Positions 8,378-17,788 of a stretch of DNA of 44,516 bases are shown one piece after another. Origin of the DNA: CAYPHJ01 sp964410485 (lineage in GTDB: Bacteria > Desulfobacterota > Binatia > UBA9968); contig CAYPHJ010000033.1 in assembly GCA_964410485.1 (NCBI GenBank), forward strand, positions 1 through 44,516. Reading direction: 5' to 3'. How positions within the stretch are numbered: position 1 is the first letter of the stretch; every line of letters starts with the position of its first letter. The position numbers and the translations under genes were made by a program. The notes under the pieces were generated by a model, which saw only the letters and a program-made list of their open reading frames with translations, did not search any database and had not been told where the DNA came from.

Positions 8378-9111
8378 AAGAAAACCCTGTCTTGCGAGAA
8401 AGCGTGGCCATTTTCTTCGCCGAGGGCCACGGCTTGACACCCTACTTCTACTTGCTGGCCATTCTGGCCCCCGTACAGTTTCTGTCGCTTTATCTTCCAT
8501 CGCTCGATACGCAGGTCTGGAGCGGGTCGGCAAGCCTGTTTAAGGTTAGCGGTGTCACTGCGCTGCTGTTGACGGTATATCTCGCCCTGCGCGTTGCCAA
8601 CCAGGAGTTTGCGGCGTGGCGTTTTAAGCCCCTTAAACGTTGGTTGCAGGAAGCGGGTTTATCGGTCACTTCAGTGAGTCAAGGTCAACTCGCCTTTCTT
8701 TTCTTGCACTGCGCTTTGGCCGTGCTTCTTTGCGCGCCTTTTCTGGCGTGGGCAGGCGCTATCGCCCGTACTCCTGTGCCGAGTGTGAGCGTCGCCTTCT
8801 CGCTTTTGCTTTTGTACTCGCTTTGTTATGGCGTGTGGGGACTGGTCAGTCTATCGCTCTGGGAGCGTCGGCCGGAAAGCCGGCAGGTTTTCATTCGTGC
8901 CTTTTTTTTCTTCCTTATCATCTTCTCGGCCGTGATTTATTTACCGCTCAATCCAGTGGTTTTCCTGCTGGCTTATTTGAGCCATCAGGATCTGTCACCG
9001 CTTAGCCTGGCGGGGTGGAAGCTGCCCGCGGTCGCCGTCCATTTCGCGTTTCACCTCGTGCTGGGCGGTGTGGGACTGTTGGCACATCGCTGGGCCCTGA
9101 AAAGGGGGTAG
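8374..9111 (+). CDS. Multi-pass membrane protein of the MoxR-VWA cluster
   Basis: A protein of 245 residues with about six hydrophobic segments (near residues 20-40, 60-75, 105-130, 140-165, 175-205 and 220-240) and no catalytic motif I can recognise. Its ATGA overlap with the upstream gene and the 4-base gap to the downstream gene indicate translational coupling in one operon. The topology resembles permease subunits of ABC exporters often found in MoxR/DUF58 neighbourhoods, but no ATPase subunit of that kind is here. Function unknown. Confidence 0.6.
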   Translation: MKENPVLRESVAIFFAEGHGLTPYFYLLAILAPVQFLSLYLPSLDTQVWSGSASLFKVSGVTALLLTVYLALRVANQEFAAWRFKPLKRWLQEAGLSVTSVSQGQLAFLFLHCALAVLLCAPFLAWAGAIARTPVPSVSVAFSLLLLYSLCYGVWGLVSLSLWERRPESRQVFIRAFFFFLIIFSAVIYLPLNPVVFLLAYLSHQDLSPLSLAGWKLPAVAVHFAFHLVLGGVGLLAHRWALKRG

Positions 9112-9115
9112 GGAA

Positions 9116-10558
9116 TTGGACTTTGATAGCGCGCTCTTCGCGCTCTTGCGCAAAAAATTGGCCGAATGGCTTGGCTGGGAGCGTCGCAAACGGCGCGAGT
9201 CCACAATCGCGGCGATTGTCTGCTACGCTTTGCTGCTTTCAGTGGCGACTCAGCCGCTTTCCGCCTGGTTTTCCCTCGCCAGCTTGCGCTGGTTTGTGCC
9301 GGCTATTTTTGCCGCGGGATTGGCGCCGTTGCTTTTCATGCGTTACCGCTGGCGGTCGATGGATTCAGTGCGCGCGCTGGCGCGCCTCGATAAGGCGCTC
9401 GGCCTTGAAGAGCGCGCTTTGACTTCTTGGGAAGTCTTGCAACGGCGAGATCGCGCGCAAACGGCACTACTCGTGTTGAAGCAGGCCCAAGAAAAAATCG
9501 CCCCATGCGATGCCAAAGCGCTCTCCCGCAGGAGCTGGACTTGGCATGCTTATGCCGCGGCGCCGCTCTTTTGTTTGTGGTTTGCGATCGTCTGGTTCGA
9601 CGTTGATTGGCACTTTCAAAGATCGCTGCCATCGACGACGACGATCGCGTACGAGTTACGCCAATTTTCGCGCCAACTTCAAGAAAAGGCGCGTGCGGAA
9701 GGTTTGAAGGAGAGTCTCAAGTGGGGCCGCGAATTGGAAACTTTCGCGCAGAAAAATATCGATGCGGGAACTGACGGCGGGCGGTTGAAACGTGAGTTGG
9801 CCGGCATAGCCAAAAAAATCGAAATGGCCGGGAGCGCAGCCGCAGACGGGGAGCAATCGTTTGCCACGGTACAAAACGAACAAGATCTTAAGGATCTCAG
9901 GGCTGAAGTGGATACGCTACGAGATTTCTTCAATGCGCAACAAGCCAAGGGCACAGGAGACTCGGCGCAAGACTGGCTCGACCGGTTTGCGGGAATGCCG
10001 CAGCTCAAAAGACAACTGGATACGGAGGGAGAGCGCCGAGCGCCGGGTCAGACGATGGACCGAAGCGAACTCCAGGCGTATATCGATCAACTGGAAAATC
10101 AGGTTGCGCGAGAGTTGGACCGCCGCTCCTTGCTGGACGCGCAACGTTTTCTCGACCAACTCGTGAGAAAGCCAGAAGAGAACAAAACTGATAGCGCAAT
10201 GCAGTTCGCCGGGCGAGGGGAGCAGCAGATGGGCGATGAGAGTGATAAGACGACAGCTCAGAGCAGTCTGCCCGGAGATGAGCCGGGCGGTTCTCCCCAC
10301 GTCTTCGATGGTCCGCGGCAACTTGACCACGGACCGGAAACCCAACTGAAAGGACTACCGAGCGTGGGCGCTCACAGCAGCTTAATTTTCAAAGGAAAAC
10401 CGGTGAGTGGGAAGAGCGAGGTATCACAAGATGAGCTGGTGGCGTCTTATCAGCGTCAAGCTGAGGCGGACCTCAATAGGGAACAGGTGCCAGACGGACT
10501 GAGAGAGTTGATTAAAAACTATTTTCTCTCACTTGGCACGGGGGAAGGGCAGCCATAA
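9116..10558 (+). CDS. Membrane-anchored coiled-coil protein of the MoxR-VWA cluster
   Basis: A protein of 480 residues starting at TTG 9116. Two membrane spans near residues 30-70 and one near 140-160 are followed by a long, charged, helical and probably coiled-coil region (about 175-355). A low-complexity Gly/Ser/Pro region comes next, then a conserved-looking C-terminus that includes VPDGLRELIKNYFLSLG. The layout resembles DUF4175-like proteins that accompany MoxR and VWA genes. The TTG start follows GGGGGTAGGG. It is the last gene before a repeat-filled gap. Confidence 0.55.
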   Translation: MDFDSALFALLRKKLAEWLGWERRKRRESTIAAIVCYALLLSVATQPLSAWFSLASLRWFVPAIFAAGLAPLLFMRYRWRSMDSVRALARLDKALGLEERALTSWEVLQRRDRAQTALLVLKQAQEKIAPCDAKALSRRSWTWHAYAAAPLFCLWFAIVWFDVDWHFQRSLPSTTTIAYELRQFSRQLQEKARAEGLKESLKWGRELETFAQKNIDAGTDGGRLKRELAGIAKKIEMAGSAAADGEQSFATVQNEQDLKDLRAEVDTLRDFFNAQQAKGTGDSAQDWLDRFAGMPQLKRQLDTEGERRAPGQTMDRSELQAYIDQLENQVARELDRRSLLDAQRFLDQLVRKPEENKTDSAMQFAGRGEQQMGDESDKTTAQSSLPGDEPGGSPHVFDGPRQLDHGPETQLKGLPSVGAHSSLIFKGKPVSGKSEVSQDELVASYQRQAEADLNREQVPDGLRELIKNYFLSLGTGEGQP

Positions 10559-10570
10559 CGATGACGGCTC

Positions 10571-10792
10571 AAGTCGTTCCAATCGTTCAAACCGTTCACT
10601 CCCCCGTGTCGAGATTATGTAACAATCGCCATTTTCCGGGGACTGTCATCCTGAAAGCGCTAGTGAAGGATCTGGTTTTCTCCGTATTTCGACCGGATTC
10701 TTCGTCGCGGTGCTCCTCAAAATGACATCATGGCACTGCGCGACGCGCGGCAGGGTGAATGGGGCTCGAACGACTGGAACGTTGAACGACTC
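10571..10792. repeat. Nested intergenic palindromic elements
   Basis: Outer arms built of CGTTC/GAACG words (10571-10600 and 10755-10792) surround an inner element at 10644-10727. The inner element begins TGTCATCCTGA and ends TCAAAATGACA, with matching GGATCTGG and CCGGATTC internally. The inner one belongs to the widespread TGTCATTCTGAG...CTCAGAATGACA intergenic repeat type. One palindromic repeat therefore sits inside another, filling the gap before moxR. No gene is visible in 10559-10806. Confidence 0.65.
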
Positions 10793-10806
10793 CCTAAGGA
10801 GAGCCG

Positions 10807-11814
10807 ATGGAAGCTCTGGCACAAATCGAACAACGCATGCGTAGCGCGCGACTGTCCTTTGAAGCGTTGAAGTCCGAGATGGCGCGCGTGATCGTCGGCC
10901 ATGAGCAATCGGTCGAACAGGTCTTTATCGCGCTCATCTGTGGTGGCCATTGCCTGTTGGAGGGTGTGCCGGGTTTGGGCAAGACGCTCATGGTGCGGAG
11001 TTTCGCCGCGGTGTTGAGTCTCAGTTTTTCACGCATTCAGTTCACGCCCGATCTCATGCCGGCGGATATCACCGGCACCAACGTTCTCACCGATGATCCT
11101 TCAGGTAGAAAAATTTTCGAATTCCAGCGCGGACCTGTTTTTGCTCACATTGTTCTGGCCGATGAGATCAATCGCGCTACGCCGAAGACCCAATCGGCCA
11201 TGTTGGAGGCAATGCAAGAACAAAGTGTTACAGTTGGCGGAAAGCTCCATCACTTGGAGAACCCCTTCATCGTGCTCGCCACGCAAAACCCCATCGAAAT
11301 GGAGGGTACCTACCCGCTCCCGGAAGCGCAGGTCGACCGGTTTTTCTTCAAGCTGGTGCTCCATTATCCCAGTCGGGAGGAACTGGCGCGTATCGCCGAT
11401 CTCACTACGGCCCAACCAGGGGCACCCCTGCGGGAGGTGCTCGATGGCGCTGAGATTCTCCAGATGAGGCAATGGGTTCGAGAGGTGCCATTGGCCGATG
11501 TTGTAAAAGACTACGCGGTCCGACTAGTGCTGGCTACGCATCGCGGGCCCGAAGGTGGCTCAGGCTCCGCTCCTCTGGCGCAAAAATATGTTCTCTATGG
11601 TTCGAGCCCCAGAGGGCTACAGAGCGTGGTACTGGCAGCCAAAGCGCGGGCACTTTTGGCGGGGCGGCCAAATGTCTCCTTCGAGGACATTCGCGTCACG
11701 CTCGCCGCCAGTCTACGCCACCGTCTCATTCTCAACCTGGAGGCCGATGCCGAAGGCATCGATGCGGATCGGGTTCTGTCAGAGGTGCTGGAGCAAGTTC
11801 CGGAGGTGCCATAA
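10807..11814 (+). CDS. MoxR family AAA+ ATPase
   Basis: A MoxR-type AAA+ ATPase of 335 residues. Walker A GVPGLGKT is at residues 53-60 and Walker B LADEINRA has D119 and E120. The sensor segment is VLATQNPIEMEGTYPLPEAQ, and a C-terminal lid follows. Members act as chaperone-like ATPases that mature or activate VWA-domain partners, usually those encoded beside them. That fits the DUF58 and triple-VWA genes downstream. TAAGGAG precedes the ATG at the right distance. It ends 4 bases before the next start codon. Confidence 0.93.
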   Translation: MEALAQIEQRMRSARLSFEALKSEMARVIVGHEQSVEQVFIALICGGHCLLEGVPGLGKTLMVRSFAAVLSLSFSRIQFTPDLMPADITGTNVLTDDPSGRKIFEFQRGPVFAHIVLADEINRATPKTQSAMLEAMQEQSVTVGGKLHHLENPFIVLATQNPIEMEGTYPLPEAQVDRFFFKLVLHYPSREELARIADLTTAQPGAPLREVLDGAEILQMRQWVREVPLADVVKDYAVRLVLATHRGPEGGSGSAPLAQKYVLYGSSPRGLQSVVLAAKARALLAGRPNVSFEDIRVTLAASLRHRLILNLEADAEGIDADRVLSEVLEQVPEVP

Positions 11815-11818
11815 AAAA

Positions 11819-12889
11819 ATGAGTTTCGAGTCCCGCGTCTCGAGTCTAGGGTTGAGAACTAAGTCAGCGGTCGTTGACGCACTTGCGTACACTTCTGAGA
11901 AGTTGAAGCGACGAAGCATTCTTCTGCCGGGTCCGCGTGGCATCCTGAACGATCGCGACCAACCAGCATCTATCGTTCCCAACCGCAATCCCGAGACCCG
12001 AGACTCGGGGCCTGAAAATTTTTTTGATGCCGCGTTTCTCGCCAAGCTCGAGCGCCTCCGACTGATGGCCAAACGGCTCAGTTGGGCCGGCGCCAAGGGA
12101 GAGCATCCCGCGTCGCGCAAAGGGTTTAGCTTGGAGTTCGCCGATTACCGGAAATACCAGCGCGGCGACGATTTGCGCTACGTCGATTGGAACGTTTACC
12201 GGCGGCTGGACAGGCTGCTGCTGAAGGTGTTTACGGCTGAGGAGGAAATGAACGTTTACCTCCTTGTCGACACTAGCCGCTCCATGGCCGAAGGGAATCC
12301 GCCCAAGATTCTGTACGCGAAGAAAGTTGCCGCGGCGCTGGGGTATATCGGATTGAAGAACCTGGACCGAGTCGGCGGCGTGTCATTTTCCAAAGCGGTC
12401 GATGCGCCGCTGACCTTGGGCAGAGGACGAAAGCAGATTCTCAGGCTCTTCCGTTTTGCCGCAGGGCTCTCCTGCGGCGGTGAAACCAATCTACACGCGG
12501 CGGTCCGTTCGTTTGCTACTCTTTTTCCCCAACCGGGACTGGCGGTGATTGTGAGTGATCTGTTCGATCCCGCCGGGTGGCGCGGCGCGCTTGAAGAACT
12601 CGCTGCAAAAAAATATCAATTGCTGGTGATTCATGTGGTCGATGACGAGGAGATCAATCCGGCTCTTCTGGGCGACGCGGCGCTTTATGATGTGGAGAAC
12701 GGCCGCGAGCGTCGATTCATGCTCGACCCGGTGCTGGTGCGGCGTTTCAAAGAGGAGCTTGGGGCCTATTTCGCGGAGATCGAGGCCATGTGCGCGGCGC
12801 GACATATTGATTATTTACGAACAACGACGCAGACCTCTTTTGATGCATTTATCCTGCGCACCCTGCGGCAAGTGAGCAGCGTCACCTGA
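11819..12889 (+). CDS. DUF58 / VWA-like domain protein with repeat-derived N-terminus
   Basis: A protein of 356 residues from ATG 11819, which lies 4 bases after moxR. The conserved core begins near FDAAFLAKLERL. It contains the DUF58 hallmark GFSLEFADYRKYQRGDDLRY then VDWNVYRRLD, followed by a MIDAS-like VDTSRSM. Such proteins are the usual partner of MoxR. The first 65 or so residues are encoded by an inverted GAGTC/GACTC word repeat (11821-11860 and 11990-12010) with no recognisable domain, so they look like intergenic repeat captured into the reading frame. I see no later in-frame ATG or GTG before the conserved core. Confidence 0.85.
   Translation: MSFESRVSSLGLRTKSAVVDALAYTSEKLKRRSILLPGPRGILNDRDQPASIVPNRNPETRDSGPENFFDAAFLAKLERLRLMAKRLSWAGAKGEHPASRKGFSLEFADYRKYQRGDDLRYVDWNVYRRLDRLLLKVFTAEEEMNVYLLVDTSRSMAEGNPPKILYAKKVAAALGYIGLKNLDRVGGVSFSKAVDAPLTLGRGRKQILRLFRFAAGLSCGGETNLHAAVRSFATLFPQPGLAVIVSDLFDPAGWRGALEELAAKKYQLLVIHVVDDEEINPALLGDAALYDVENGRERRFMLDPVLVRRFKEELGAYFAEIEAMCAARHIDYLRTTTQTSFDAFILRTLRQVSSVT
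11821..12010. repeat. Inverted GAGTCTCG word repeat inside a coding 5' end
   Basis: Left arm 11821-11860 (GAGTTTCGAGTCCCGCGTCT and onward) and right arm 11990-12010 (CCGAGACCCGAGACTCGGGG) are inverted versions of the same word. The same word family recurs between the HU and ilvE genes at 30119-30170. Confidence 0.55.
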
Positions 12890-12890
12890 C

Positions 12891-15800
12891 ATGCTTTGGG
12901 GAGTGCCATACGCCCTGCTGCTTGTGTTGGGCGCCATTCCGCTCATTCTGTTTCTCCACAGCCTCAAGCCCAGAGCCCGTAGGATCTCCACGACAACCCT
13001 CTTTTTGTGGGAGAGGGTTCTCAAGGAGCGGCCTTTGGCGACGCGGCTCGGCTGGCTCTTTAAAAAGAATCTGCTCCTGATTTTGCAGATTCTTGCTGCC
13101 CTGCTTCTTATCCTTACGCTTGCCGATCCCTCCCTTCTGCATGTGGGTAGCCCGCCCGGCGACGTCGTGGTGGTTCTGGACTTGAGCGCGAGCATGAAAG
13201 CAAAAGGTCCGTTCGGAACCCGCTTTGACGCCGCGCGCAAAGAATTTCTTTCCTTGGTCGAGCGATTGGGCTCGGATCAAAAAATGATGGTGATCGGCGC
13301 GGGCGTTCAGCCGCGCCTCATGATGCCGTTCACCACGGACAAACAGCGACTGCGCGATTTTGCTCGCGGCCTTCGGGCCACTGACGCGCCGGGTCGAGTG
13401 AAAGAGGCGATACTTTTCGCCTATGCATTTCTGAAGCGCGGGAGCGCTGACCGCGTCGTGGTAATCACCGACGGTGCCTTCGCTGGGGCCGAGGATTTTA
13501 CGCGACCAGTCTCTCACCTGCAATTCATCGAGGTCGAGGGCGGCAATGATAACGTCGGCATCGTTGGCTTCGAGGCCCGCCGCCATCCCGATCGCCCCAC
13601 ACACACTGAAGTCATGGTGCACGTCAGAAACTTTACGGCGAAACCGATGACGGTCCCGCTAAGGCTGGCGCTCGGCGACAAAACTTTGGCGCAAGAAATG
13701 GTTGAAATGGAGGCCGAAGGGCGGCGGATTCTTATTTACCGGCTCGAAGAACCGCTTACCGGCGCGTTGGTGGCGCGTCTTGAAATCACAGACGATTTTG
13801 GCACCGACAATGTGGCCTATCTGGAGGTCAGCGACGTTGCGCCGGTGCGGCTTCTCTACGTCGGCCGCGGCAACCCTTACCTCGAGCGTCTGCTGCGCTT
13901 TTTCCCTCAGGCGCAGATGACCAGTGTTGAGCAGTGGGAAGCTTCCCGGACGGTAGAAACCTATGACCTGGTCATCTTCGATCGCGTTCCGGCGCCGGTG
14001 CTCACGCAGGGTAATTTTATCCTCATCCATACGAGCGCGCCGAATTTGCCTCTTGAGATAACCGGTACGGTGCGAACTTCCCGCGTTCTAACTCCGCTAC
14101 CGGAGCACCCCATCAGCAATGGGCTCAGTCTTGGCGACCTGAACATCAGAGAGTCGCTGCATATGGTGACCCGGGGCCAAGGGACTGTACTGGCGCGGTC
14201 CGCCGAGACACCGTTGCTTTTTGCCTTTGAGCAGGAAGATCTGCGGTTGCTTCTGATCGGCTTTGATCTCATGGCGTCCGATCTCCCGCTCAGGGTCGCG
14301 TTTCCGCTGTTGTTTCACAATGCTCTGGAGTGGTTTCAGCCCAGGCGGCTGGAATTTCCCGCCAAGAGTATTCATGCCGGCACGCCGTTCAGCGTACGCT
14401 TGCCGTCGGCGGATAGGGAGCTGGAAATCACCCGGCCGGGAGGTGAAAAGGAGATCTTCAAGATTCTTACTGATTCCTTCAGATTCACGGATACGATGGA
14501 AGCGGGCTTCTACAGCTACAAAAGCGGCAGCCGATCGGGTCGGTTTGCAGTCAACCTTTCTCACGAGCAAGAGTCCTGGATTGCTTCGCGCTTGAAGCTC
14601 GACGTGGCGGGTGCTAGCCAGGCGCCGGCGGGCGGCATAACCCATGAAGCAGGGCTTTCCCTCTGGCCCTGGTTATTGGCAGCCGTGCTCTTTGTGCTCG
14701 CGCTGGAAATTGTTCTTGCTGTTCGGACCGGGACCGCCCTTTACCCTGTCGTTGCCCGCGGCCTAGCATTCGTATTGCTCGCTCTGGCGTTGTTCAACCC
14801 AAGGATCTTTCGCGCGACGGATGCCCTTGATGTGATTCTAGCGGTTGATCTTTCCCGCAGCGTGGGACAGGAAGGGCGGGAGAAAGCGAGCGAAATTCTC
14901 GCAGCCGCGAGTCGGGTCAAGGAGTCCGAAACGCGCACGGGATTGCTCCTGTTCGCGCGCTCGCCCGAGTGGGAATTTGTCCCGCGCCGCGACATTTCCT
15001 ACGTTGACTTTGCGCCGCGTCTCGATCGCGATCAGACCGATATTCAGGGCGCGCTCCAGGCGGCGGTTGCACAGATCGGAGAGGAGCGCCAGGGGAGGAT
15101 TCTCCTGATTTCCGACGGCAATGAAAACCGCGGTGAAATCATGCGAGTTCTGCCGCTGTTGCGCGCCCACGGGGCGCAAGTGTGGACGCTTCCGGTGAAT
15201 CTTTGGCGCGACCGGAATGAAGTTTACGTCGGCGATCTCGTCTTGCCGCAACAGGTTGACAGTGCGGAGACTTTTCAGGTCAAAGCCACCATAGAGAGCC
15301 TGCGCGATTCGTTTGCGCAGATCAAATTGCTGCGCAACGGTGTCTTGCAGTATGAGCGCGACGTGCAATTGACCGCCGGCGCGAACGCGGTGGAATTTCG
15401 CGACCGCGTGACCGAGCGTGGCAGCCACACCTACGAACTTTTGGTCGACTCCCCTGACGATACTCTGGCGGAGAACAATCTGCTGCAGGGAATCGTCGAG
15501 GTCGCGGGAGCGCCGCGGGTTTTGCTTCTTTCCGCGCAAAGTGAAAGCCAACGTTTTCTCCACCAGGTTTTGAGAACTCAAGGGTATTCTGTGCTGGAGG
15601 CTTCGCCCGAGACCCACCCATTGGGGCTTTCGGAGCTTTCCTCAGTCGACCTTCTAGTGCTCGACAACGTGTCAGCATTCCAGCTGTCGCACGCAAAAAT
15701 GGAGAGCATTGAAAAATATGTCAGGGATCTGGGGGGTGGTCTATTGGTCATCGGCGGTTCCCAGAGCTACGGTGCTGGCGGGTACTATCGCACGCCGCTC

Positions 15801-17240
15801 GAACGGGTGTTGCCGGTAGAAATGAGGCCGCCGACCCGCTTGGATATTCCACATGTGTCGCTGTTGTTTGTCATCGACAAATCGGGAAGCATGGCCGCCG
15901 GACCCGGAGGAAGCAGCAAGTTGGAGCTGGCGAAAGCCGCGATCCTTGCAGCCGCGGATGTGATGAATCCAAACGACCACGTCGGAATCTTGGCATTCGA
16001 TGCGGCAACGGATTGGGTGGTACCGTTTCGGCCGGTAGGGACAGGTGAATGGCTCGCAGAGCGCCTTGCTACGATACAGGCCGACGGGGGGACCGACATC
16101 TATCAAGCGTTGGTGGAGGCTTACCGTTCCATGGGCACGCAACAAGCGGCCGTCAAACACGTGTTGGTGCTTTCGGACGGGATCACGGATAAGGCCGATT
16201 TTCGCGGACTGGCTACGAGAATGGCGCGCGACCATATCACCGTATCCACGGTTTCCGTTGGTTACGACGCCGACATACCGCTCATGGCCGAAATCGCGAA
16301 GTACGGTAAGGGTAGAGGGTATGTAACACTCGATCCCCAAACGATTCCGCAAATTTTTACAACCGAGACGCTCCTCATTGCGCGCGATCTCCTGGTCGAG
16401 AAGAGGGTCACGCCCGCCGTCAACGCGTGGACAGGACCGCTCAGGGGCCTGACGTGGTCGACCTGGCCGGCACTACGGGGATACGTTGTGACCTATGCTA
16501 AGCCGAACGCCGAGCTGTTGATGAGCGTGGAGAAAGATCCACTGCTAGTTTCCTGGCGCTATGGCTTGGGCCGTGTTCTCGCCTTTACGTCCGATCTGAG
16601 TGGCCGCTGGGGAAGAGAATGGGTCACCTGGCAGGGTTTCCCCCAGTGGGTAAGCCAGCTTGCGCGTCACACTCTGCGCACGGTGTCGCCCACAACGGTA
16701 CAGGCGCAATTTCAAGTCGACGGGGATGCGGTCACCATGATCGCCGACGTAAAGTCGAAAGAGGGCGTTTTTGCAAATCATCTTGACCTCAGGGCTAACA
16801 TTAGCGCGCCCAACCATGCGACCGTCGAGCAAACATTGCAGCAAACCGCCCCCGGACGCTACGAGACCAGGTTCATTCCCTCTCAACGGGGCGTTCATCT
16901 GCTCACGCTTCACGCTCAAACCACGCGGGGCGAAGAGCCGGTGACCTTGGCAACCGTGCCATATGTGGCGCCTTATCCGAGGGAGTATCGGGAACTAAAG
17001 CCTAATTTGGCCCTGCTCGGTCGACTCACCGAAGAGACCGGGGGTGCAGCGTTGGACCCGGAAAACATCGCCACAGGTGTAAAACAACTTTATACTCCCA
17101 CGCCAGGCATGCGGACACGTGGACAGGAAACCTGGTGGCCTCTGGCAAGCCTCGGTTTCCTTTTCTTCCTTATCGATCTCGTGCTCAGAAGTTGGCCAAG
17201 AGTGCGCGGCGGTCTGGTCAGCGAAACCTCCTCTGCCTAA
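12891..17240 (+). CDS. Giant membrane protein with three VWA domains (BatA-like fusion)
   Basis: A protein of 1449 residues that reads as two proteins joined. The first 600 or so residues start with a BatA-type N-terminus (two spans, with LKPRARRISTTTLFLWERVL between them) and a VWA domain whose MIDAS is D97-L-S-A-S. After membrane spans near residues 585-640 comes a second VWA (D653-L-S-R-S), a Rossmann-like glutamine-amidotransferase-like segment (GGGLLVIGGSQSYGAGGYY) and a third VWA (D996-K-S-G-S-M). A last span is near residue 1420. All three MIDAS motifs look intact, so each could bind Mg2+. It starts 1 base after the DUF58 gene and is the likely client of MoxR. An envelope stress or assembly role is inferred. 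Confidence 0.85.
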   Translation: MLWGVPYALLLVLGAIPLILFLHSLKPRARRISTTTLFLWERVLKERPLATRLGWLFKKNLLLILQILAALLLILTLADPSLLHVGSPPGDVVVVLDLSASMKAKGPFGTRFDAARKEFLSLVERLGSDQKMMVIGAGVQPRLMMPFTTDKQRLRDFARGLRATDAPGRVKEAILFAYAFLKRGSADRVVVITDGAFAGAEDFTRPVSHLQFIEVEGGNDNVGIVGFEARRHPDRPTHTEVMVHVRNFTAKPMTVPLRLALGDKTLAQEMVEMEAEGRRILIYRLEEPLTGALVARLEITDDFGTDNVAYLEVSDVAPVRLLYVGRGNPYLERLLRFFPQAQMTSVEQWEASRTVETYDLVIFDRVPAPVLTQGNFILIHTSAPNLPLEITGTVRTSRVLTPLPEHPISNGLSLGDLNIRESLHMVTRGQGTVLARSAETPLLFAFEQEDLRLLLIGFDLMASDLPLRVAFPLLFHNALEWFQPRRLEFPAKSIHAGTPFSVRLPSADRELEITRPGGEKEIFKILTDSFRFTDTMEAGFYSYKSGSRSGRFAVNLSHEQESWIASRLKLDVAGASQAPAGGITHEAGLSLWPWLLAAVLFVLALEIVLAVRTGTALYPVVARGLAFVLLALALFNPRIFRATDALDVILAVDLSRSVGQEGREKASEILAAASRVKESETRTGLLLFARSPEWEFVPRRDISYVDFAPRLDRDQTDIQGALQAAVAQIGEERQGRILLISDGNENRGEIMRVLPLLRAHGAQVWTLPVNLWRDRNEVYVGDLVLPQQVDSAETFQVKATIESLRDSFAQIKLLRNGVLQYERDVQLTAGANAVEFRDRVTERGSHTYELLVDSPDDTLAENNLLQGIVEVAGAPRVLLLSAQSESQRFLHQVLRTQGYSVLEASPETHPLGLSELSSVDLLVLDNVSAFQLSHAKMESIEKYVRDLGGGLLVIGGSQSYGAGGYYRTPLERVLPVEMRPPTRLDIPHVSLLFVIDKSGSMAAGPGGSSKLELAKAAILAAADVMNPNDHVGILAFDAATDWVVPFRPVGTGEWLAERLATIQADGGTDIYQALVEAYRSMGTQQAAVKHVLVLSDGITDKADFRGLATRMARDHITVSTVSVGYDADIPLMAEIAKYGKGRGYVTLDPQTIPQIFTTETLLIARDLLVEKRVTPAVNAWTGPLRGLTWSTWPALRGYVVTYAKPNAELLMSVEKDPLLVSWRYGLGRVLAFTSDLSGRWGREWVTWQGFPQWVSQLARHTLRTVSPTTVQAQFQVDGDAVTMIADVKSKEGVFANHLDLRANISAPNHATVEQTLQQTAPGRYETRFIPSQRGVHLLTLHAQTTRGEEPVTLATVPYVAPYPREYRELKPNLALLGRLTEETGGAALDPENIATGVKQLYTPTPGMRTRGQETWWPLASLGFLFFLIDLVLRSWPRVRGGLVSETSSA

Positions 17241-17788
17241 AAAATCCGCAATTTTTCCTTTGAGTTTTTAATACCATCCAGAGTATAATCGGCATGTGCC
17301 ACGCTCATCCACGATCGCCTCGATCGGCCTGTCAGGAATGCACTCGCGTTCCTCGGTCCAAGAGGGGGAATCTCCAGAGAGACCAAATACAGGCCAACTA
17401 AACAGCGGCCTTAAATTAGGCGTTAAGAGAATAGTTACAGGAATTGATTTACAGCATTGTCCGATTGCTTCTGCAGCTTGCTCTTTCTGCCCGAAATTAT
17501 GGCACCGGTAAGTGCATAATTGCCAGGAATTCTGTCACACGAGCCGCTTGGCTGCGCATCTACTAGAGCGTTCACCGAATCACTCAAAGCTCGAGAATTG
17601 TTGTTTTCATAAGGTTTTTCGCACGAACAGTCGAACATAGACGATTAGCATGGGAGTGTGGCACCGTCTTTGCTCACTCAAGCGTCTAACAAGAGGATAA
17701 ACTAAAAAAAATGACGATCATCAAAACCCGCAGGAAACGGGGAGCAAATCACAGCCGCTCATCCGCACATCAAACGAGGGAGGCAAGC
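17241..17788. other. Gap without a recognisable gene
   Basis: No reading frame here resembles a known protein, and no clear terminator follows the preceding operon. The sequence is more AT-rich than its neighbours. Two weak short frames exist (around 17296-17511 on + and 17435-17638 on -), with nothing recognisable in either. Confidence 0.5.

Noticed and set aside
17241..17788. Riboswitch or small RNA before the small gene at 17789
   Set aside because: I looked for known riboswitch cores and a terminator and saw none. Structure cannot be claimed without folding and comparison.
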